Source: Fibrobacter sp.
Lineage (GTDB): Bacteria > Fibrobacterota > Fibrobacteria > Fibrobacterales > Fibrobacteraceae
Direction: 5' to 3'
Assembly: GCA_017959225.1 (NCBI GenBank)
Contig: JAGDBD010000040.1
Location: 1-39,188 of the forward strand
DNA length: 39,188 nt
Below are positions 33,316-39,188 of this stretch, in pieces (the stretch's first letter is position 1; every line of letters starts with the position of its first letter). Below the pieces are notes generated by a model, which saw nothing but the letters and a program-made list of their open reading frames with translations, searched no databases and was not told the DNA's origin. The position numbers were made by a program, and so were the translations under genes.

Positions 33316-34476
33316 ATGATTGATTTTGAATATTACAATCCGGCAAAAATTGTTTTTGGCGAACACAGCGAACAGAAGCTGAAATCGCTGCTCTCTGCGC
33401 ATAATGTGAAGTCGCTCCAGCTCGTTTATAGCGGCGATTTTATCAAGACCCTTGGCATTTACGATGTCATCCAGGATGCGGTAAAAGAATTGGGCATTCG
33501 TTTTTCGGAAAATGGAAACGTTGTTCCGAACCCTTCAATTGACCTTGTGCGTGAACTTGTGAAGCAGGGCAAAGAAAATAATGTGGACTTTGTACTTGCT
33601 GTGGGCGGCGGAAGTTCTATCGATACAGCAAAAGCAGTGTCCATTGGTATTCCGTATGAAGGAGATGTTTGGGATTTCTTTGAAAAAGGAATTTCTCCCA
33701 AGCAGGTTCTTCCGGTGGGCGTGATTGCAACGACAGCTTCCAGCGGATCTGAAACTTCCAACGCGGCGATCCTTTCGAATGGCGAATGGAAGCTCGGTTT
33801 TGAAGATGACAGGATCATTCCGAAGTTCGCCATTATGAATCCCAAGTACACGGTGGGACTTCCGGCGTACCAGACCTATGTAGGCGTTGCCGATGTACTT
33901 TCGCATTTGTTGGAACGTTATTTCTCTGACGAAAAATATTCCGATACAACCGATTACCTGATTGAAGGCGCTATCCGGGCTTTGTTTGTCAATGCAGACA
34001 AGCTTTTGAAAAATCCGAAGGATGTGAACGCCCGTGGGGAAGTCCAATGGCTTGCCAGCGTGGCTCACGGAGGCTTTTTGGACGCCGGACGCCGTGCGGA
34101 CTGGGGCTCCCACCGCATTGAACATGAACTTTCTGCGCAGTACAATGTGACGCACGGTGAAGGAATGGCCGTTGTGACTGTCGCATGGACAAAGTACATG
34201 GCAGAAAAGAAGCCTTGGCGTCTTGCGCTGCTTGCGAATCGCGTCTTTGGAGTGGATGCGTTCAATTACAGCGAAACGGAAAGAGCTTTTATCTTGTCAG
34301 AAAAGCTTTCCGCATTCTATAAAAAGCTCGGCCTTGCTACGTCCCTGTCGGAACTTGGCATTGGAAACAAGGATTTCGACGCTATGGCCGCAAGAGCCGT
34401 TCGCAACGGCAATGTCGGGCATTACGTTCCTCTGGATGCGGCGACCATCAAGGAAATCTTGACGCTCGCCTTGTAA
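33316..34476 (+). CDS. Iron-containing alcohol dehydrogenase (YqhD/BDH-like)
   Basis: A 386-residue group III alcohol dehydrogenase. The NAD(P) loop is GGGSSIDTAK (98-107). The metal ligands match the YqhD pattern of Asp, His, His, His at Asp 193 and His 197 (VADVLSHLLE), His 266 (DWGSHRIEHEL) and His 280 (YNVTHGEGMAV). The opening FEYYNPAKIVFGEHS is typical of the YqhD/butanol dehydrogenase branch, which reduces a range of aldehydes. It lies after the metY terminator, so it is transcribed separately. GGAAAGGA lies 5-6 nt before the ATG. Physiological substrate unknown; convergent with the MBL/rubredoxin gene 12 bp away. Confidence 0.93.
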   Translation: MIDFEYYNPAKIVFGEHSEQKLKSLLSAHNVKSLQLVYSGDFIKTLGIYDVIQDAVKELGIRFSENGNVVPNPSIDLVRELVKQGKENNVDFVLAVGGGSSIDTAKAVSIGIPYEGDVWDFFEKGISPKQVLPVGVIATTASSGSETSNAAILSNGEWKLGFEDDRIIPKFAIMNPKYTVGLPAYQTYVGVADVLSHLLERYFSDEKYSDTTDYLIEGAIRALFVNADKLLKNPKDVNARGEVQWLASVAHGGFLDAGRRADWGSHRIEHELSAQYNVTHGEGMAVVTVAWTKYMAEKKPWRLALLANRVFGVDAFNYSETERAFILSEKLSAFYKKLGLATSLSELGIGNKDFDAMAARAVRNGNVGHYVPLDAATIKEILTLAL

Positions 34477-34488
34477 ATCCAGAAAAAG

Positions 34489-35448
34489 TTAAGCCGGATT
34501 GAAGTTGTCCTTGCTCTGCATGCAACGGGGACAATGCCAATCCTCGGGCAAATCTTCGAACGGCGTTCCTGCGGGGACGCCGTTTTCTAGATCGCCCACA
34601 GCCGGATCGTAAACGTAACCGCAGATCGAACAGACGTATTTTCCCGATTTTGTTTTGAACGTAAAATCTCCCGCTGGAATTGTAGGTGGAGGATTGTTCA
34701 AATCGATGACCTTTTTCCCTTCCAGGTTTTCGTAACCTTGGGGCGAATGCGTGGAAATATACACGGTCGGATGTTTGGAAATGAATTCTCGTATGCGGTC
34801 TAAGGTTTTACGTGCTTCTGCAAGATCTTCGAAAACAATGGAAAGCTTGTTTTGGTATAAAGCTTCGTCTACATAAGTGATGTCTCCGTGGATCATGTAA
34901 AAGAGGCCGTCGCTTTCTACAATGACGATACTGTTGCCGTTGGTGTGGCCTTTGGCTTTAATGAAGTGAATGCCTTCATCTATTTTTTGAGACTCTGGAA
35001 AGTTGTAGTAAGCTCCATCGGTGAAATTCACGGGCACAAGGTTTGGAACGCCTTGTAGTTCCGGTGCGGAACATTCTTCGGCATTCACGTAAATTTTTGC
35101 ATTGGGAAAGGATTTGATTTCGCCGGAATGATCGCTGTGCTTGTGTGTCAGCAGAATTTTCGTTACCTGTTCGGGCTTGTATCCTGATGCGGCAAAAGCG
35201 TCCATGTAACTGCAAATGTCGCGACCGGTATAAGCAAGACTGTTCTCGTCGGGAGATTCTTCTGGAGTGCCTTTTGGGAAGCCTGTGTCTACAAGGATCA
35301 CGTCTTTTCCGGTATCGATCAAGTAATTTTGCAAACTTCCGCGATAGCGGATGTTTTTGTCAAATTTGTCTGCGCCTTCTTCGCCGCCAAAGGCAAATGG
35401 CTGAGAATAGAATCCGCCTGTGCGGAATTTAATCGCGATGATTTTCAT
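34489..35448 (-). CDS. Metallo-beta-lactamase fold protein fused to rubredoxin
   Basis: A 319-residue two-domain protein. Residues about 35-245 are a metallo-beta-lactamase hydrolase with THKHSDHSG (His 102, His 104, Asp 106, His 107) and later ligands His 168, Asp 189 and His 234, in the lactonase-like arrangement. Residues about 268-319 are a rubredoxin: [12 protein letters not shown] (Cys 273, 276) and [12 protein letters not shown] (Cys 306, 309), with one Fe expected. Unlike FprA-type flavodiiron proteins there is no flavodoxin domain. The pairing suggests a redox-linked hydrolase or an oxygen/NO-stress enzyme, but the reaction is unknown. GAGGGG lies about 5 nt before the ATG. Confidence 0.93.
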   Translation of the reverse strand: MKIIAIKFRTGGFYSQPFAFGGEEGADKFDKNIRYRGSLQNYLIDTGKDVILVDTGFPKGTPEESPDENSLAYTGRDICSYMDAFAASGYKPEQVTKILLTHKHSDHSGEIKSFPNAKIYVNAEECSAPELQGVPNLVPVNFTDGAYYNFPESQKIDEGIHFIKAKGHTNGNSIVIVESDGLFYMIHGDITYVDEALYQNKLSIVFEDLAEARKTLDRIREFISKHPTVYISTHSPQGYENLEGKKVIDLNNPPPTIPAGDFTFKTKSGKYVCSICGYVYDPAVGDLENGVPAGTPFEDLPEDWHCPRCMQSKDNFNPA

Positions 35449-35544
35449 ATTTCCCCTCGAATGTTTGTTAAAGAGCTTTTATTTAATCTACTCAATTCGT
35501 GGGAATAGAGAGCGGAAAAAATGAAAAATCAGAAAGAAGCCCTT

Positions 35545-36003
35545 TTATTCTACAGAAAAAGTCACTTTTGCGTTTCCGCTCCCGAGAATTTCTTTAAGGC
35601 GCTTCTTGTTTACATTGTCGATATGAGCGAGTCGTGTAAAACTCCAGGAATTTTTGTCGTAATAAATGGTGATGGAATTTCCCTGGTAAAGGATAATGTC
35701 TCCTGCATCCACATGGATTTGTGTATCGTTACGTGGAAAGTTTTGTGGCAAATCTGCGACTTTTTCAAAACTGCCGTAATCGTGCATGTTTAGCGTGAGA
35801 GGGCTTTGAACTAAGAATTCGGCAAAGGCTCTGGCCGAAGAATTTTCTTCGAACGTCGCTGTGAAAGTTGTATCGTTCACATGGATCTTTAATTTCATGG
35901 AAACCTCCGCTTTTGTAGACTGTGCCGAATGAGGTTCAGAAGATGCGGCTTCTGAAGTACAGGCCGAAAACAAAAGAATCAGAGCGATTAAAAGTTTTTT
36001 CAA
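35545..36003 (-). CDS. Cyclophilin-like lipoprotein
   Basis: A 152-residue exported protein with a lipoprotein-type signal (LILLFSAC, Cys 15) and a short polar linker. The rest (about 36-152) fits the bacterial cyclophilin-like fold: IHVNDTTFTATFEENSSARAFAEFL, LTLNMHDYGSFEKVADLP, a D-A-G-D-I-I-L-Y-Q-G-N-S-I-T-I-Y-Y-D core and W-S-F-T-R-L. These proteins resemble cyclophilins in fold but lack the proline-isomerase residues, and their function is not known. It is probably anchored in the envelope. The 96 bp between this gene and the MBL/rubredoxin gene show no clear terminator. Confidence 0.88.
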   Translation of the reverse strand: MKKLLIALILLFSACTSEAASSEPHSAQSTKAEVSMKLKIHVNDTTFTATFEENSSARAFAEFLVQSPLTLNMHDYGSFEKVADLPQNFPRNDTQIHVDAGDIILYQGNSITIYYDKNSWSFTRLAHIDNVNKKRLKEILGSGNAKVTFSVE

Positions 36004-36025
36004 TTTTGATTCCGCAAGTAAAAAT

Positions 36026-36038
36026 GGTGCAAGTCACG
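36026..36038. promoter_or_regulatory. GGTGC-type dyad, imperfect copy
   Basis: GGTGCAAGTCACG differs from the mccB copy (GGTGCAAGACACC) at two positions. It lies 23-35 bp before the ATG of the minus-strand cyclophilin-like gene. Confidence 0.22.
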
Positions 36039-36050
36039 TTACCAATGTAC

Positions 36051-36075
36051 AAAAAAAGGGGATTGCTCCCCTTTT
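36051..36075 (-). terminator. Rho-independent terminator after the GH43 gene
   Basis: On the minus strand: AAAAGGGGA-GCAA-TCCCCTTTT followed by TTT, a perfect 9-bp stem. It lies 35 bp after the GH43 stop codon and separates that gene from the cyclophilin-like gene. Confidence 0.87.
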
Positions 36076-36109
36076 GACGGACTTGCTCCGGAATCGTTTC
36101 TAGTGGAAA

Positions 36110-38167
36110 CTACTTTTCGATGTTTATCTTAAAAGCTTTTCCTGCGCTGTTCCGAATGACATAGGCGCCTGCTCGGAATCCAGAGTTTTGCAGCCCGGTT
36201 TTAACATCGGTCAATGTGGCGTTGCCGTTCAGGCGTACCTTGCCGAGTTCATGGCCGATCAGGTCGAAGACCCTATAGACTCCGGCATTTGTAGAAGTTG
36301 CTGCAAATTTCGGAATGATCCCCGTGCTTTCACAACGTTTCTTCGTAACATCGCTGTCGCTTTCGCCAAAGACGATCCAGTTGAGGTTCACATAGCTGCT
36401 TGTGATTAGCACTTTGAACACGTGTTCGCCCTTGGTCAATGCCTTTGTGGTTTTGCCTTGGAATGTTGTGTAAACATCGAAGTCTCCGGTGCTTTCGAGG
36501 ACCAAAGTATCCGTAATGGCTTCGCCGTCCATAAAGAGCTGAACGCTTACGCTTTCCATGGCTGTAGCGTATGAAAGTGTATAAGCAACGGTTCCTTCTA
36601 CCTGAACGTTTACGGTGTATTCAAGCCATTCCCCCTTTTGCGTGTATCCTACGGCGTAACCGTCACCGCATTCGTCTTTAGCAGAAACGATGTCTACGCG
36701 GTCTTCGCGGTACTTGCCGCCCTGGTTATCGGTATCGGTGTCGTAGTATGCTTTGCCTGCGCCGCCTACATCGTAATTTTCAAATTCGATGAAGTTTGAA
36801 ACTCCGGTAACCGTTGCGCTGATAACCGCAGGTTCGTTGAACGGTCCCTGGGGAACTGCCGATTTGCTGTCTTCAAATTCCCAATAGTCCGCTTCGAAAT
36901 CACCGGCGAAAACAAAGTAAACATCGTGCTTGCCCACAGCTCCGCTAAGGGGAACAGTAACAATGCCATCTGCGCTGAATTCTGCTTTACCGATGACTTC
37001 ACCATCAACTTTATCGAGATGGAGTGTAATGGAAGAGGATCTGTGTACGCTCAACACGGATGCAGAAAAAGATTCCGCACCGGCATCGCCAAATTCCACT
37101 CCGCTGATTCTTGTGTAATCGCCGTCGTCAATGTTTGTGAGAATCATGTTGCCGACTTTTTCTGCCTTGCGGGTTTTGAGCCCTTCGCCCCAAGACATGG
37201 TTTCGGCTTCGACACGCTTGTACGGGTCAAAGTCTTCGACCTGTTCCACACCGTTTTCAGGCCAGAAGTCAATTTTTTGGATGGTGCCGTCAGCGTTGTA
37301 ATGCATTTCGGCCACAGAGACGGAACGCCGTTCCGCATGCGTGTAGGTTTGACCGATTTTTGCTTGGTATTCTGCCCAAAGCAAATAGTTCAGGCCGAAA
37401 ACGTAGGATTTACCCTTGTAATCGATAATGCCCGGATGGTTTCCGTTGCTGCGAGAGGAATGGGGCATAATATCGCCTTTGTAAGTCCACGGACCTGTGG
37501 GCGAATCGCTCATGGCGTACCCGATTCCTTCGGCGCAACAAGTAGAAGCGAACGCCATGTAATAATGTTCGCCGCGTTTATAGAACCAAGGTCCTTCTTG
37601 GTAATCTTCAATCTTTGGATGAGTTACAATTTCACCTTCCGTGCTGATCATGTCACGGTTAAGCTTGATCATGTAAAGCTCGGGATTTCCCCAATACATG
37701 TAAGCTTGTCCGTCGTCATCGATCCAGACGGTAGGATCGATATCGTTCCAGTGTTCCCGTTGCCAAACCAATTGTTTGCCCAAAGGATCGGTGAAAGGAC
37801 CATAAGGATTATCTGCGACAAGGACAGAAATTCCCTTGCCGTGAATGGGGCAGTACATGAACCATTTTCCGTCTCGTTCAATTACCTGTTCTGCCCAAGC
37901 TCCATTATCGGAATCGTACCATTTGAAATCATCGAGAGATGCGACTGCACCATGATCTGTCCAGTTCACCATGTCGGTGGAAGTGTACAGAAGCCAGTCG
38001 AACATCATAAAATTTTCGGCGTTGTCGTCGTCGTGGGTTGTGTACAGGTAGACTGTGTCTCCATGCACGTATGGGGCAGGGTCCGCTGTGTATTTGGTTG
38101 TGATGATTGGATACTGAGCAAAAGCCGTACAGGCCAGCATCAGAAAACTGAGCAGGAATTTTTTCAT
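36110..38167 (-). CDS. Secreted GH43 hemicellulase with CBM6-type modules
   Basis: A 685-residue secreted glycoside hydrolase, probably an arabinofuranosidase or beta-xylosidase acting on arabinoxylan. Signal peptide ends TAFA. The GH43 five-bladed propeller (about 20-310) shows the three catalytic acids: Asp 29 in TADPAPYV, Asp 144 in NDIDPTVW and Glu 191 in YQEGPWFY. A first CBM6-like module (DPYKRVEAETMSWGEGLKT, about 312-435) and a second CBM6 (IEFENYDVGGAGKAYYD, about 460-605) follow. The last about 60 residues (VYRVFDLIGHELGKV...GAYVIRNSAGKAFKINIEK) resemble a type IX secretion-like sorting tail of Fibrobacter. GGAG lies 6 nt before the ATG. It is transcribed alone. Confidence 0.94.
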   Translation of the reverse strand: MKKFLLSFLMLACTAFAQYPIITTKYTADPAPYVHGDTVYLYTTHDDDNAENFMMFDWLLYTSTDMVNWTDHGAVASLDDFKWYDSDNGAWAEQVIERDGKWFMYCPIHGKGISVLVADNPYGPFTDPLGKQLVWQREHWNDIDPTVWIDDDGQAYMYWGNPELYMIKLNRDMISTEGEIVTHPKIEDYQEGPWFYKRGEHYYMAFASTCCAEGIGYAMSDSPTGPWTYKGDIMPHSSRSNGNHPGIIDYKGKSYVFGLNYLLWAEYQAKIGQTYTHAERRSVSVAEMHYNADGTIQKIDFWPENGVEQVEDFDPYKRVEAETMSWGEGLKTRKAEKVGNMILTNIDDGDYTRISGVEFGDAGAESFSASVLSVHRSSSITLHLDKVDGEVIGKAEFSADGIVTVPLSGAVGKHDVYFVFAGDFEADYWEFEDSKSAVPQGPFNEPAVISATVTGVSNFIEFENYDVGGAGKAYYDTDTDNQGGKYREDRVDIVSAKDECGDGYAVGYTQKGEWLEYTVNVQVEGTVAYTLSYATAMESVSVQLFMDGEAITDTLVLESTGDFDVYTTFQGKTTKALTKGEHVFKVLITSSYVNLNWIVFGESDSDVTKKRCESTGIIPKFAATSTNAGVYRVFDLIGHELGKVRLNGNATLTDVKTGLQNSGFRAGAYVIRNSAGKAFKINIEK

Positions 38168-38436
38168 GTTGTTCTCCAGACTATTTACACCTGTAAAAAG
38201 GATATATTTCTGGGAAACGAATGGAAATACTTTGTGCGTAATTGCCTTTGTAAAATTGTCAATGGGGGAGGGAAGGAAAAATCAATTTTGCGAGTTCACG
38301 TTGTGCGGTACTATTATGTGCGTAGTTTTCCGTTACAGCTTTGACATCTAACAGAATGCAGGCGATTTTGTGGAATGGCTTTGAACGACTTTTCCAGTCT
38401 CCGTAGATGTAGCCCACGCGTTTCATTGCATAAACG

Positions 38437-38470
38437 TCATTGCGAGGGAGCGTCGCGACCGCGGCAATCT
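38437..38470. repeat. 34-nt dispersed repeat, copy 1
   Basis: A REP-like element beginning TCATTGCGAGGGAGCG and ending GCGGCAATCT, 31 of 34 bases identical to copy 2 at 38722-38755. Read through in the endonuclease frame it adds IAAVATLPRND. Confidence 0.8.
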
Positions 38471-38537
38471 TATCCCATTTTCCAGCATCCGCGCAGTACG
38501 GCATAATGAAAGCGTTGTAAATATTGCCTGATGTCAT

Positions 38538-38577
38538 CCCCGCCCATTCGACAGGCTCAGGGCAGGCTCCGGCGGGG
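38538..38577. repeat. Palindromic repeat of the PEPVEW-coding type
   Basis: CCCCGCC (38538-38544) and GGCGGGG (38571-38577) flank TTCGACAGGCTCAGG. That core, read as CCTGAGCCTGTCGAA, is a dispersed repeat seen in many bacterial genomes. In the endonuclease frame it gives CPEPVEW. Confidence 0.72.
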
Positions 38578-38721
38578 GTCTCCTTTTCTCGCATCAATTG
38601 TTCCACATATTCCGCATAAGCCATCTGCTTGCACACGGATTCCGCTCCAGGCAAATGTGCGGGATTCTTGGTTAAACCATATTTGTAGTACTTTGAATCA
38701 AGAATATACACACCTGCATTG

Positions 38722-38755
38722 TCATTGCGAGGGAGCGAAGCGACTGCGGCAATCT
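38722..38755. repeat. 34-nt dispersed repeat, copy 2
   Basis: Same element and orientation as copy 1 with three substitutions. In the endonuclease frame it gives IAAVASLPRND, placed between the PD and DxK strands of the active site. Confidence 0.8.
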
Positions 38756-39188
38756 CTTTCCCTATTATCATGATGGTATCCGGCCTAAGCGTAGAACGAT
38801 GCTTTTCGTCCTTATCATCTTCATCCTGATAATTGAAGCCATCACCATTCTTTGAACCTTCAATGACAAACTTAAGGTGCGGATTGAATTTATCCTTAGT
38901 GACTCCCTGCGGCAATTTCCCGAAAATTCTATCCACCATCGCTTCCCAAACGGGGGCGAAGGTATTTACACCGAAATAAAAATCGTCAGCCGTTTTTCCG
39001 TCTTCGGTTTTATGCCCCGCAAGATACTCCACAATTCGCGCCAAGTCGGCGAGCAAGCGTAAATCGCGGTCGTTAAATGTCTTGGCAAGTTTGGAATTGA
39101 TTGCGTTGCAGAACTAGTCGTAATCAAAATCCAACAGAGGTTCTTCGGACGGTTCTATGCCGAATAAAAATCCGAGTTTCACAAGAGC

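Larger units (their letters stand above)
38259..39188 (-). pseudogene. LlaJI family restriction endonuclease, interrupted and partial
   Basis: From the TTG at 39054-39056 the frame gives 265 residues resembling the LlaJI type II restriction enzyme family (FGVNTFAPVWEAMVDRIFG, LRPDTIMI, VYILDSKYYKYG; PD...DxK active site). Upstream codons stay in the same frame and are protein-like (SKLAKTFNDRDLRLLADLARI, ...SEEPLLDFDYD), but a TAG at 39114-39116 interrupts them (FDYD-stop-FCNAI). So the gene is split by a nonsense codon. The 5' end is outside the window. Three dispersed repeats sit inside the frame without breaking it, one between the PD and DxK strands. A short downstream translation start might still give a fragment. 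No cognate methylase is visible. Confidence 0.8.

Noticed and set aside
31939..33402. A 487-codon open frame on the minus strand, longer than the plus-strand gene it overlaps
   Set aside because: It is the antisense shadow of metY, whose C-rich third positions remove antisense stops. The translation has no recognised domain, while the plus frame has every PLP-enzyme motif.
33316..34476. The alcohol dehydrogenase as a sulfoacetaldehyde reductase partner of the aminotransferase
   Set aside because: It is of the YqhD/butanol dehydrogenase branch, lies 7 kb away and is separated by a strong terminator; the link is too weak to claim.
36926..38344. A 472-codon plus-strand open frame opposite the GH43 gene
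   Set aside because: Antisense shadow: the minus frame has signal peptide, catalytic acids and CBM motifs, and the plus translation is Cys/Val/His-rich with no domain.
38437..38755. The repeats near the right edge as a CRISPR array
   Set aside because: Only two copies of one element and one of another, with irregular spacing, inside a coding frame.

Overview
The window looks like chromosome of a Fibrobacter-type bacterium (Fibrobacterota). The clues are a lipoprotein ending in the FISUMP domain (the Fibrobacter succinogenes major paralogous domain), a secreted GH43-CBM6 hemicellulase with a sorting-type C-terminal tail, a giant lipoprotein of Ig/PKD-like repeats, serine-rich linkers, and many genes without a clear Shine-Dalgarno sequence. 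No rRNA, tRNA, phage, insertion-sequence transposase or CRISPR array was seen.

Layout. 1-5536 (minus): a 1767-residue repeat lipoprotein, translationally coupled to a DUF6941-type gene that runs off the left edge. 5609-9803: prepilin peptidase, a convergent Gfo/Idh/MocA oxidoreductase, the FISUMP lipoprotein, ispD and nnrD. 9791-13233 (minus): a tightly overlapped four-gene envelope operon (DUF6175-like lipoprotein, LPP20-like protein, TPM-domain protein, degenerate nucleotidyltransferase-like protein). 13276-17186 (minus): an outer-membrane protein, uvrC and dinB; the last two both appear to start with TTG. 17225-20258: inositol monophosphatase family enzyme, NSS sodium symporter and an orphan LytTR response regulator ending at a strong terminator.

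20419-34476 is a sulfur-metabolism island. An Rrf2 regulator with three C-terminal cysteines is divergent from an AhpD-like protein and a TauABC-type importer. Next come a class III aminotransferase, an O-acetylhomoserine sulfhydrylase-like enzyme, a very small FtsX-like permease with its ATPase, an mccB-mccA-lysR operon (reverse transsulfuration plus regulator), a second and apparently highly expressed O-acetylhomoserine sulfhydrylase (metY), and an iron-dependent alcohol dehydrogenase. The second metY has a leader of about 230 nt. The leader holds several strong hairpins and a 15-codon upstream ORF, MSSDCRMPRGILKTN, with a perfect Shine-Dalgarno. Its Cys and Met codons overlap the segment shared by two mutually exclusive hairpins. 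This is the most interesting signal here and suggests translation-dependent control by sulfur amino acids.

34489-39188: a metallo-beta-lactamase/rubredoxin fusion, a cyclophilin-like lipoprotein, the GH43 enzyme, and at the right edge a decaying LlaJI-family restriction endonuclease with an in-frame amber stop and three short dispersed repeats inside its reading frame.
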